Positions 46,127 through 53,944 of a stretch of 64,000 nt of DNA are shown here, piece by piece (the stretch's first letter is position 1; each line of letters starts with the position of its first letter). The DNA lies in contig NZ_JACHBW010000017.1 of the NCBI RefSeq assembly GCF_014200455.1, forward strand, positions 1-64,000. The letters are read 5' to 3'. A program made the translations under genes and the position numbers. The notes under the pieces were generated by a model. It was not told where the DNA came from. It did no database searches and saw only the letters and a program-made list of their open reading frames with translations. Source of the stretch: Paraburkholderia bannensis. Its GTDB lineage: Bacteria > Pseudomonadota > Gammaproteobacteria > Burkholderiales > Burkholderiaceae.

Positions 46127-47284
46127 TTACTCCCCACGGACCTTGAGGCGCCACAAGGAGGTGACTTCGGCCGCGCGCGCCTGGTGCAGCGGATCGGAAG
46201 GATCGCTCGCCTTTGGATGGCGCGGACGAATATCCTCTCGCCCGGCGACTTCCAGTCCTGCCTGCTCGATCATCTCCACCAAGGCTTCGCGCGTGCGCAG
46301 ACCCAGATGTTCGGCGAAATCGGACAGGATCAGCCAGCCTTCGCCGCCTGGCTCCAGATGGTCCTTGAGCCCGGCGAGGAAGCCGCGCAGCATGCGGCTG
46401 TCCGGGTCGAACACCGCGTATTCGATTGGCGACGCGGGCCGCGCGGGCACCCACGGCGGGTTACAGACGACCAGTGGCGCGCGTCCGGGCGGGAACAGAT
46501 CGGCCTCCATCACCGTAACCTGCTTGCCAAAGCCAAGCTGATCGAGGTTCTCGCGCGCGCAAGCCAGCGCACGCGCGTCCTGATCGGTGGCGACGATCTG
46601 CTTGACGCCACGCCCGGCCAGCACGGCAGCGATCACGCCCGTCCCGGTACCGATGTCGAACGCCTTCTCCACCGAAGGCAAAGGCGCGCGGGCGATCAGA
46701 TCGAGATACTCCCCGCGCACCGGCGAGAACACGCCGTAGTACGGATGCACGTGCGCGCCGCCGAGCGCCGGAATCGCCACGCCCTTCTTGCGCCATTCGT
46801 GCGCACCGATCAGCCCCAGCACCTCGCGCAGTGACACGACAGACGGTTCGCCGTCCGGCGGGCCCCACGCCTCTTCGCACGCGAGCTTGACGTCGGGGGC
46901 GCGGCGCAGCGCGATAGAATAGTCGCCTTCGAGCGGCAGCAGCACCATCCCGAGCGTGCGCGCGCGTTGCGACTGCGCCTGGCGATGCAGATGGAAGGCT
47001 TCGAGCGGCGTGGCCGGCGCCGCGTTCGGTCCTTTCGGCGCGCCCTTGCGCGGCTTGCGTTCGGCGCGGCGCGACATGGCCAGCAGCAACTGGCGCGCAT
47101 TCTGAAAGTCGCCGCGCCACAGCAGCGCGGTGCCTTCGCACGCGAGACGGTAGGCGTCGTCGGCCGTGGTGCGGTCGTCGGCAATGACGACGCGCTTCGG
47201 TGCGGGTGTGCCCGCCTCCGAACGCCAGCGCACGGTGCGGGGGCCGTCGGTGTCAGGCCAGCTCAAGGTGGGAAAGTCGGTCAT
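46127..47284 (-). CDS. Class I methyltransferase with an NPPW motif
   Basis: A 385-residue protein. Residues 1-170 form an N-terminal extension without recognised motifs; the C-terminal Rossmann domain begins AFDIGTGTGVIAAVLAGRG (motif I), followed by VATDQDARALACARENL and VVCNPPWVPARP (motif IV, NPPW). NPPW/NPPY motifs mark methyltransferases that act on planar nitrogen, such as glutamine or base amino groups in RNA, as in HemK, RsmC and RlmG. The particular substrate is unknown. Start ATG 47284 is the first ATG of the frame. Confidence 0.75.
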   Translation of the reverse strand: MTDFPTLSWPDTDGPRTVRWRSEAGTPAPKRVVIADDRTTADDAYRLACEGTALLWRGDFQNARQLLLAMSRRAERKPRKGAPKGPNAAPATPLEAFHLHRQAQSQRARTLGMVLLPLEGDYSIALRRAPDVKLACEEAWGPPDGEPSVVSLREVLGLIGAHEWRKKGVAIPALGGAHVHPYYGVFSPVRGEYLDLIARAPLPSVEKAFDIGTGTGVIAAVLAGRGVKQIVATDQDARALACARENLDQLGFGKQVTVMEADLFPPGRAPLVVCNPPWVPARPASPIEYAVFDPDSRMLRGFLAGLKDHLEPGGEGWLILSDFAEHLGLRTREALVEMIEQAGLEVAGREDIRPRHPKASDPSDPLHQARAAEVTSLWRLKVRGE

Positions 47285-47521
47285 AAGTCCTGGATGCTTG
47301 ATGCTGCTTGATACTGCTGAATGCTGCTTGATGCTTGACGGCTCGCCATGGCGGCGCGCCTCTGATGCGGCGCCATCTTATAGCAGAGACGGGTCCTGTG
47401 TTCGGCGGCACAGCCGGCGAGAGGTCTGTCTCGCCAGCGTCCCGACATGATCGCGCGGCGGCGCCCGGGCGTCGACTCGGCCGGACGGCCTAAGCCGATT
47501 GGCCTATGCCATCCCAGTAAA

Positions 47522-49876
47522 ATGACCGCCAATCCGCGCATCGGCGCTACAAAACAGAATATGTCAGAGACGAATCCGACGACTCGCCAGTTACCCGCGC
47601 GCAAGCAAAGCGTACGCCGCATCGGCACGGCCCAAGCGGGGCTCGACGCGGACTTCTACGCGGGACTGCTGCGCATCGTCGGCGTACAGGAACAGGTCGA
47701 GCGCGGCAAGGTTGTGGTCGTGCGGTGCGCGCCATGCGAGAGACGGCGCGACGCCCTGATCGAACGTGCGATTGCGCATGTCGAAGCTCACAGCGCTCAA
47801 GCGCCAGAAGCGGTATTTCATGCGGCATTGCAGCTTTGCATTGCGTGGATCGGGCGCAGGGTGCTGCTCAAACTGCAGCAGGCGCGCTTGCGAGAGCTGG
47901 ATGAGCGCGGCGCGAACCATCAGGCCGCCACGTACGGCAAATTCAGCGCACAGGCATCGGCGCTGTTTCCATTTCCCGCTCTCGCCTCGTTTGACGCCGC
48001 CCTTGCACAAGATCCGATCGGCGAGCTTGCCGGGTTTTTCGACGCCTTCGAGTTCACCGGCGAAACCGCTGCCCTTGGCCTGATTTTCGAGCGACTCAAC
48101 GGCTATCGCGATGGCGCGTGGTACACGCCGCAGAGCGTGGCACGTCTGCTCGCGGACGAGGCGATTACGCGCGCCGTGCTCGGACGCTTCAACACGCTGA
48201 AACACTGGCAATGCACGACGCTCGATCAGCTATCCGAACGAATCGACGACCTGGCCGAAGCGCGCACGATACTCGCTGGCTTGCGCATCTGCGATCCGGC
48301 CGTGGGCACGGGACACCTGCTGGTGTGCGCGCTGGACTCGCTGATCGCAATCAAGGCGAAACTCGGCCTGCTTGCGCAAGTCGATCAAGATAATGACGCC
48401 GCGCTCTATCGTGAAAAGCGCGCCATCATCGAACAGAATCTCTTCGGCGTGGATATCGACGCAAATGCGCTCGGTCTCGCGCGCCTGCGTCTCGCGTTCG
48501 AACTGCTCGCTCACGCCGGATACGACGACGAAGGCCGATTCGACGCGTTGCCGGATCTTGCCGCCAATCTCAAGCAAGGCAATGCGGTGTTGGCCTGCAT
48601 CCACGCGGAACCCCAGACGCGCGACGACTTCGTGTGGCACGACGAATTCCCATCGGTGTGCGATGCGCAAAGACGCTTCGCGGGCTTCGACGCCATCGTT
48701 GCGAACCCGCCGTATATCGACTCCGAACGCATGATCAACGAAGGCCAGAAGCCGCTGCGTGAAGCGCTCGCGCAACGTTGGCCGAGCGCGCGCGGTAACT
48801 GGGATCTCTATATTCCGTTCATGGAACTGGGCCTCGCCCTGCTCGCGCCGCATGGCGCGATGGCCTGTCTCACGCCGGACAAATGGCTTGCACGGCCCTT
48901 CGGCGCCGCGTTTCGCGCACGCCATCTGAGCAGAATCGAACGCATCGTCACACTGGGCCGCGACGTGTTCGAGCGCGCGCTGGTCGACTCGATCGTCACG
49001 GTTTATCGGCAGGCGGGTACACCGACGATCGAAACCGTGCGGCTGGACGAAACCTCGCTCACGCCGCTGGCAATCGTCGACAAACGCAAACTCGAAGCGC
49101 CCTTTACGCTCGACGCCCTGCTCTCTCCACACCATGCCTTCGTGGAGCGGCTCGCGCGCGCGCACCCGACGCTCGGCTCGCTGCTGCGCTGTGAAAACGC
49201 CTGCGCGACCGCGGATGCGTATCGCCTCGCCCCGTTGATCGACGAGGCGCGCGAGTGCTTCGATGCCGCCAGGCACTACCGCGTCGTGAACACCGGCACG
49301 CTCGGCCGTTACGTCTCCCGCTGGGCCAGCAAGCCAATGACGTATCTAGGGCGTCACTACACGCGGCCCATCGTCGAGCGTGAGCGCTTCGAGGCCGCCT
49401 TCACGAATGGTTATCGCGCGAAAACCGCCGCGAAAAAGGTGATCGTCAAAGGCCTCACGCATCTGCACGCGACACTCGACCTTGCGGGCGACACGCTGCC
49501 CGGCAAGACGACGCTGATCCTGCGCAGTGACGACGACGACCTGCTGAAGTTCGCCGCCGCGGTGCTCAACTGCCCGCTTGCTGGCTTCGTCACGCGTGCG
49601 CGCTTTGGCGCGTCGAGCTACAACGGCGGCGTGGCCTTCACGAAGGCGATGATCGATGTGCTGCCGGTGCCGCGAGACGCGAGCATCCGCGCAGGCATTG
49701 CCCGCAAGGTCGACGAGCTACTGAGCGTGATGCAGATTGGCGCGCAAGCGCAGGGCGAAGCGTTGGCCCGCGAGATCGACCGCGTGCTTTACGAAGCGTA
49801 CGGCCTGAAGGAAAGCGATATCGCGCTGATCGAAGCTGGGCGCGAACGCAAAAAGAAAAAAGGGTTACAGCTTTAA
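47522..49876 (+). CDS. Orphan Eco57I-type N6-adenine DNA methyltransferase
   Basis: A 784-residue protein (start ATG 47522; ATG 47561 is also possible). Motif I is ICDPAVGTGHLLVCALDSL and motif IV is IVANPPYIDSERMINEG, typical of N6-adenine methyltransferases; LNGYRDGAWYTPQSVARLLADEAI precedes them, as in type IIG and Eco57I-like enzymes. The C-terminal half (about 500-784) is a TaqI-like target-recognition region (YLGRHYTRPIVERERFE, FGASSYNGGVAFTKAMIDVLPVPRD). I see no PD-(D/E)xK nuclease motif in the N-terminal 190 residues, and no nuclease gene lies beside it. GC content looks like that of the host. Confidence 0.85.
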   Translation: MTANPRIGATKQNMSETNPTTRQLPARKQSVRRIGTAQAGLDADFYAGLLRIVGVQEQVERGKVVVVRCAPCERRRDALIERAIAHVEAHSAQAPEAVFHAALQLCIAWIGRRVLLKLQQARLRELDERGANHQAATYGKFSAQASALFPFPALASFDAALAQDPIGELAGFFDAFEFTGETAALGLIFERLNGYRDGAWYTPQSVARLLADEAITRAVLGRFNTLKHWQCTTLDQLSERIDDLAEARTILAGLRICDPAVGTGHLLVCALDSLIAIKAKLGLLAQVDQDNDAALYREKRAIIEQNLFGVDIDANALGLARLRLAFELLAHAGYDDEGRFDALPDLAANLKQGNAVLACIHAEPQTRDDFVWHDEFPSVCDAQRRFAGFDAIVANPPYIDSERMINEGQKPLREALAQRWPSARGNWDLYIPFMELGLALLAPHGAMACLTPDKWLARPFGAAFRARHLSRIERIVTLGRDVFERALVDSIVTVYRQAGTPTIETVRLDETSLTPLAIVDKRKLEAPFTLDALLSPHHAFVERLARAHPTLGSLLRCENACATADAYRLAPLIDEARECFDAARHYRVVNTGTLGRYVSRWASKPMTYLGRHYTRPIVERERFEAAFTNGYRAKTAAKKVIVKGLTHLHATLDLAGDTLPGKTTLILRSDDDDLLKFAAAVLNCPLAGFVTRARFGASSYNGGVAFTKAMIDVLPVPRDASIRAGIARKVDELLSVMQIGAQAQGEALAREIDRVLYEAYGLKESDIALIEAGRERKKKKGLQL

Positions 49877-49890
49877 GGCTGTAACCCTTT
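49859..49890 (+). terminator. Terminator overlapping the methyltransferase stop codon
   Basis: A 13-base stem AAAGGGTTACAGC/GCTGTAACCCTTT with a TTTAAG loop. The TAA stop codon of the methyltransferase gene lies in the loop. The T-run is short (CTTT), so the long stem must do most of the work. Confidence 0.75.
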
Positions 49891-49901
49891 CTCGACTATT
49901 T

Positions 49902-49921
49902 TGGTGCCGGCTGCAGGACTC
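49902..49921. repeat. Left att copy: 20 bases of the tRNA-Thr 3' end
   Basis: The sequence TGGTGCCGGC TGCAGGACTC reads, on the minus strand, as the 3' end of a tRNA including its CCA. The same 20 bases occur in the same orientation at 59626-59645, where they continue into 25 further tRNA bases. Direct repeats of a tRNA 3' end flanking foreign genes are the hallmark of integration into a tRNA gene. Confidence 0.85.
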
Positions 49922-50244
49922 AAATATCAGACATAAGCCAATGAATTTAAAAAATAAAATAAAAACCGCCGAGCCGTGATGCCAACAAAAATACCAACAC
50001 GTCAATTGGCTTTCCTCGCACTGACTCGGACGACGTAGGACTCTACAGCTGTCGAGGCACAAGCCAAAAGATGACACGCGGGCTCCGTCAGACAGACTCA
50101 ACCACAGGCTTCAGACTCTCACGCAGCGCGACGAGCGGTCCCTGGAGACGCGCGACGGCTTCTGTGAACAGTGCTTTGGATAGGCTGGCTCTCTTTTCTC
50201 TAAGCCTCACGGTGTGAAAATCACCCACCTCTACGCCGTCAGGC
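49922..50244. other. Island left margin, no convincing gene
   Basis: AT-rich DNA (about 49940-49970) follows the att copy. Two TRCCAAC-type words (49980-49986 TGCCAAC, 49992-49998 TACCAAC) match words near the right att copy and may be integrase arm sites. The remaining 200 bases up to the IS remnant hold no recognised gene. Confidence 0.4.
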
Positions 50245-50622
50245 AAGCGCTCCGCCGCCAAAAGAACTTGGTGGTCGACGCCGCAGCCTTGCCGAGAACT
50301 TCGCAGACCGTCTTCATCGGTCGTCCCCCGGCAGCAAGGGCGAGCGCGCAATCAGGCTTTTTGAACGGCCCCATTCCACGGCTTCTTTCAGAATTTCGAC
50401 CTCCAGCGTCTTCTTCCCGAGTAGCCGTTGCAGTTCCTTGATTTCCTTGATGGCGGCGGCCAGCTCTGATGCCGGCACAACGGTTTCGCCTGCCTTCACC
50501 GCCGCCAGACTGCCTTGCTGGTATTGCTTGCGCCAGCCGAACACCTGGTTGGCGTTGACGCCGTGCCGACGCGCCACAGCTGAGACCGATGCTACACCAA
50601 TCGAGGGCAGCAAAGCTGCCAA
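50245..50622 (-). mobile_element. IS2-like (IS3 family) element remnant
   Basis: Minus-strand frames encode a truncated OrfA (SAVARRHGVNANQVFGWRKQYQQG, then LQRLLGKKTLEVEILKEAVEW) ending in ARSPLLPGDDR, with OrfB starting in an overlapping frame (MKTVCEVLGKAAAS) and stopping after about 28 codons. Both resemble the IS2 group of the IS3 family. Most of OrfB, the DDE catalytic domain, is missing, so it cannot move by itself. Its N-terminal edge abuts the end of the PAAR gene. Confidence 0.8.
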
Positions 50623-50625
50623 AGG

Positions 50626-50886
50626 CTATGTTTTGAGGCCGCCTGAAGGTAGAGACGAGATGAGTGTGCAGCCGCATTCGCACGCGTCACCATGTTGTGC
50701 TATCTCCCGCCCATTATCACGTGCTTGTGATGTTGCCTGAGCAATGTGATTATCGCCATGCTTGGGGCAAGATACCGGATCCCCGATGCGCGCAGCCGCC
50801 TTCCCCATAAAAAAACAGGTCATTGACCCGCCAAGCACCTCGCCGTTCGAGCTGGTGCGATCTCCGATGCGTATGATTCCCGGCAT
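50626..50886 (-). CDS. PAAR-domain spike-tip protein
   Basis: An 86-residue protein that caps the VgrG spike of the type VI secretion system. PAAR-type features are MPGIIRIGDRTSSNGEVLGGS at the N-terminus, AARIGDPVSCPKHGDNHIAQ in the middle and GDACECGCTLISS near the end; Cys and His residues of these segments would hold the tip metal ion. There is no toxin extension. The last few residues (SGGLKT) may derive from the neighbouring IS remnant. It is the last gene of the minus-strand secretion module. Confidence 0.85.
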   Translation of the reverse strand: MPGIIRIGDRTSSNGEVLGGSMTCFFMGKAAARIGDPVSCPKHGDNHIAQATSQARDNGREIAQHGDACECGCTLISSLPSGGLKT

Positions 50887-50953
50887 GATTTAACGTGAAA
50901 ATGGGCGACGCCCGACAACGCTCACGAGGCAACGCCGCCGAAGATTGTCCTCT

Positions 50954-51559
50954 TCAGTCGGCAAACACCGCTTCAGTGAACTCCATAGCTGTGCCGTTGA
51001 CGGAGAACTTGTACTGAATGGCGTTGTTCCCATGCATTGGTCGCGTCGAAAACGACACGCTCGCGCCACCGGTCGAGAACGTTGCTGGAACCTGATCGCT
51101 GCCGATCTTGCCGGAGATGATAGCCGCCGAATAGGGCGACAGTGCAGGCGGCAGACTCAGATTCTTGACCAGCTCGCGCATGCCGGCATTTTGCGCAGAC
51201 GCATCCACAAGCTTCGCCTCGTAAATATACTTCCAGCCCATGATGGATTTGAGGTGAGCCGCAATATCGTCGTCCCACGGATATTTCTTGAGCAGATCGG
51301 CAAGCGTGATCGACGCATTCTTGCTGACCTTGATGCAGCAAAGCACGCTGTTCTGTTTACCCGCATCTGTCAATGCGCTGAACACCGTGTCGTCGGCAAG
51401 CTTACGATCGACCAGCACCACGTCGTGACGTACGGCATTCTGGCCGTCTTGTCCGTCTCCCACGGGAAGTTGTTCCCATACGCCGACGACTGGCGCCTGC
51501 TGCGCCTGCGCGATGCTGCAAGCGAGTCCCACAAAGATCGATGCTGCGACTTTTTTCAT
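50954..51559 (-). CDS. Periplasmic protein, candidate immunity protein
   Basis: A 201-residue protein with a signal peptide (MKKVAASIFVGLACSIAQA, cleaved before QQAP). The mature part has two cysteines close together (VLCCIKVSKNASI) and helix-rich segments (ITLADLLKKYPWDDDIAAHLKSIM). No family is recognised. It begins 12 bases after the effector gene on the same strand, and effectors of the type VI system that attack peptidoglycan are known to be neutralised by periplasmic partners encoded next door. The immunity role is inferred from position and export only. Confidence 0.6.
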   Translation of the reverse strand: MKKVAASIFVGLACSIAQAQQAPVVGVWEQLPVGDGQDGQNAVRHDVVLVDRKLADDTVFSALTDAGKQNSVLCCIKVSKNASITLADLLKKYPWDDDIAAHLKSIMGWKYIYEAKLVDASAQNAGMRELVKNLSLPPALSPYSAAIISGKIGSDQVPATFSTGGASVSFSTRPMHGNNAIQYKFSVNGTAMEFTEAVFAD

Positions 51560-51571
51560 AATGTTCCTGAT

Positions 51572-53395
51572 TCAATGCCCCGTGTCCGACCAGTGCATGT
51601 TTTCATGGGGATAATAAATCACACCATAATCGTGCCCCACCTGCTTGAGATCGGCGAACGAATCCAGCTGCACTTGCGTGCCTGAAGCGTCCCTGATGCG
51701 TTTGCCCACATAACCGGCGATGTTAAGATCAACTGCTGCGCCATAGTTGTGCCGCGATCGCCCCGGGCGCCCCACAGCCTGCGTCGCCGAATGAATATTG
51801 ATACCGTAACCACGACACATTGCCTTGGCAGCGTCGATGGATTGCTGGAGATTCATACTGCCGTCGGCATTGCGATGGACCCAATCAATATTAACACCCG
51901 CCCATGACGGTACCCGGTCCGGCCGCTCGCGGCCCTTGGCTATTTCAAACGCGTGATACATCAGATACGAACGTTGAATCGGTCGAAGTGCGGCGTTGAT
52001 CCTGACCGAAATGTGTGCATCGCGCATGGCATTAATGAACGCACTGGCCTTCGCCTTGAACGAGTCGTTGAGCGAACCAAGCTCCCCGCTGCCGGGGAAG
52101 CGGCTACACCATACCGCGCCACTGGGTTCGAGGTTAGGCGAACTGACCACAGTCTGCGGATGACCATTGGGCGCATGTTGATGCACCACACCGGCGGCTG
52201 GCGTGACACCAGTTGTTGCCGCCATCGAGGCTGGATGCGATGATGCGCCGCCCGGTGATGCACTGGACCCGCCCGCTTCGGGGTGCGACGCGGCAGGTTG
52301 TGGCGCCGAAACCGGATATGCTTGAGACACCGCAGACGCACTTGCAACTGCACTTGAGGTTCCTGCTGAAACAGAAGCCGCATGCGGCGTCGCCACAATG
52401 TTGCTGGCGCCTGCGGCGGATTGCACCTGCGCGCCGCCCCCCGGTTTGGCAGCCGACATGCGTACCATTTGCGCGGTGTCGTCATGCGCTGGGATTTTGA
52501 GATGCTGGCGTGCGTAAATGTGATTGGCGTCTTTCAGTCCATTCAGCGCGACGATCGCATCAACCGTCGTGCCATAGCGGCCCGCGATCGCGCTCAATGT
52601 CTCTCCAGATTGCACGATATGCACACGCGGTCGTGAGGACGCATCCTTCGCGTGCAGGCGAGGCCGTGTTGACACGAGAAAATAAGGCGCGTTGAAGGTG
52701 AACGCATTGGCCCCCGATGTCATGGAGATCTGTCCCACGCTTTCGTCCGAATCTTCGCGTTTATACGCGAGATTGATATCTTGCCCCAAGAGACCGCTAT
52801 ACAGCCACGGCAGGCCGCCGTTCTCGTCGGTCTTGACATCGAGGCTCGCGTTGCTGCCCTTGATCTGAAGGGTTTGCCCCACAAAAGGCTGGCTGAGCTT
52901 GTCGAGAACCTGAACCTGCACAGGCTTGCCGAGATACCTTATGACGCCCGGTACCCAGCCCTCCTTCTGCTCCATTGCCGCCGACACGGCCCTGAACTTG
53001 TCGTCAGGCAGCGCGCCGACGAGATCTGTGGAAGAAACGCCCGCCTTCTTCGTAACGAAGTTGATATAGCCTTCCGTATCATTCTCGGAGGGCGGCGCAT
53101 ACGCTGTGATCATGCCGCGAATTGTGCTATCACCGTAGACGCTCTTGAGCAGCTTCTGGTGTGCTTCCTGCCCCGCAGCTCGATCGGGAAAAATGATGAA
53201 CTGCGCCTTCGAATTGCTGGTTCGCTGCGCATAGCCGATCGCCGATTTCATGACGTAACCTCCCGGCTTGGTCAGATTTCCAGGATTGGTGGTGCGCCAG
53301 GCAAACGACCCGCCAATGTAAAGTGTTTCGTTGCCTTCCTCATCGAAATAGTGAACGGTCCGCTTTTCACGATCATAGGTTGCTCGAACAAACAT
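51572..53395 (-). CDS. Two-enzyme peptidoglycan-targeting T6SS effector (P5-like lysozyme, LysM, M15 peptidase)
   Basis: A 607-residue multidomain protein. Residues 34-148 (TTNPGNLTKPGG, FIIFPDRAAGQEAH, TIRGMITAYAPPSENDTEGYI) resemble the muramidase-like phage P5 domain. Residues 155-225 look like a beta-sandwich. A LysM domain (257-301, HIVQSGETLSAIAGRYG) binds peptidoglycan. A Gln/Ala/Ser-rich linker follows. The C-terminal M15 metallopeptidase has SRHNYGAAVDL (His549, Asp556) and HWSDTGH (His601) as zinc ligands. No signal peptide: delivery through VgrG is expected. Two periplasmic proteins flank it. Confidence 0.8.
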   Translation of the reverse strand: MFVRATYDREKRTVHYFDEEGNETLYIGGSFAWRTTNPGNLTKPGGYVMKSAIGYAQRTSNSKAQFIIFPDRAAGQEAHQKLLKSVYGDSTIRGMITAYAPPSENDTEGYINFVTKKAGVSSTDLVGALPDDKFRAVSAAMEQKEGWVPGVIRYLGKPVQVQVLDKLSQPFVGQTLQIKGSNASLDVKTDENGGLPWLYSGLLGQDINLAYKREDSDESVGQISMTSGANAFTFNAPYFLVSTRPRLHAKDASSRPRVHIVQSGETLSAIAGRYGTTVDAIVALNGLKDANHIYARQHLKIPAHDDTAQMVRMSAAKPGGGAQVQSAAGASNIVATPHAASVSAGTSSAVASASAVSQAYPVSAPQPAASHPEAGGSSASPGGASSHPASMAATTGVTPAAGVVHQHAPNGHPQTVVSSPNLEPSGAVWCSRFPGSGELGSLNDSFKAKASAFINAMRDAHISVRINAALRPIQRSYLMYHAFEIAKGRERPDRVPSWAGVNIDWVHRNADGSMNLQQSIDAAKAMCRGYGINIHSATQAVGRPGRSRHNYGAAVDLNIAGYVGKRIRDASGTQVQLDSFADLKQVGHDYGVIYYPHENMHWSDTGH

Positions 53396-53404
53396 GGCTC
53401 ACCT

Positions 53405-53941
53405 TCACTTCGAAAAGTACGCTTTATTCAAGGCGTCACCGGCATCCATCCACTCGGACTTGCTGCTGATGGTTCGCTCCAGCTTGAAACGGGCTACGTC
53501 GAGACTGCCATTGAAGCGGTAAACCTTGAACATGACCGGCGCGGGCTTGAGGTAGAGATCGGGAAACTTGTCGCCCGTCTTGGCTGCGACAACCGCGTAA
53601 AGCTTGCCGTTGGACCGGTACATGGAAACCGCCTGCACGGTGGAATCCGCGGACTCCACCGTGCGCAGCTCTGTCGTGGTACCGTTGCTGTCTTCCAGCG
53701 GAATCTGCAGCCATGTGCCTCCCTGTTTCTCCGGCATCACATAGCTCGTGTACGTCTCGTAGCTGTGAGCAGTCAGCGTACCAACGTAGCCCTTGATGAC
53801 TCTCACAGTCACTCCGTCGAGCGCAATGTCATTGGGGCCATCGACCAGCTTCACTTCGGCGCTCACATTCACATCTTGAGCGTCGGCAACACGCGCCGCG
53901 CAGAGGCAAAATGCCAGGCACACAATCGCAATGTACTTCAT
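53405..53941 (-). CDS. Periplasmic protein, CarG-like candidate immunity protein
   Basis: A 178-residue exported protein (signal peptide MKYIAIVCLAFCLCAARVADA, cleaved before QDVN). The mature part is beta-rich: AEVKLVDGPNDIALDG, AHSYETYTSYVMPE and GTWLQIPLEDSNG resemble the CarG-like group of periplasmic self-protection proteins. The resemblance is by pattern only. It lies directly between vgrG (4 bases) and the effector (10 bases), so it may protect against the effector or against a C-terminal activity of VgrG. Confidence 0.6.
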   Translation of the reverse strand: MKYIAIVCLAFCLCAARVADAQDVNVSAEVKLVDGPNDIALDGVTVRVIKGYVGTLTAHSYETYTSYVMPEKQGGTWLQIPLEDSNGTTTELRTVESADSTVQAVSMYRSNGKLYAVVAAKTGDKFPDLYLKPAPVMFKVYRFNGSLDVARFKLERTISSKSEWMDAGDALNKAYFSK

Positions 53942-53944
53942 GGG

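Noticed and set aside
47285..47345. Repeated TGATGCTGCT-like words before the methyltransferase gene
   Set aside because: Irregular and partial copies with variable spacing; no clear dyad or operator organisation.
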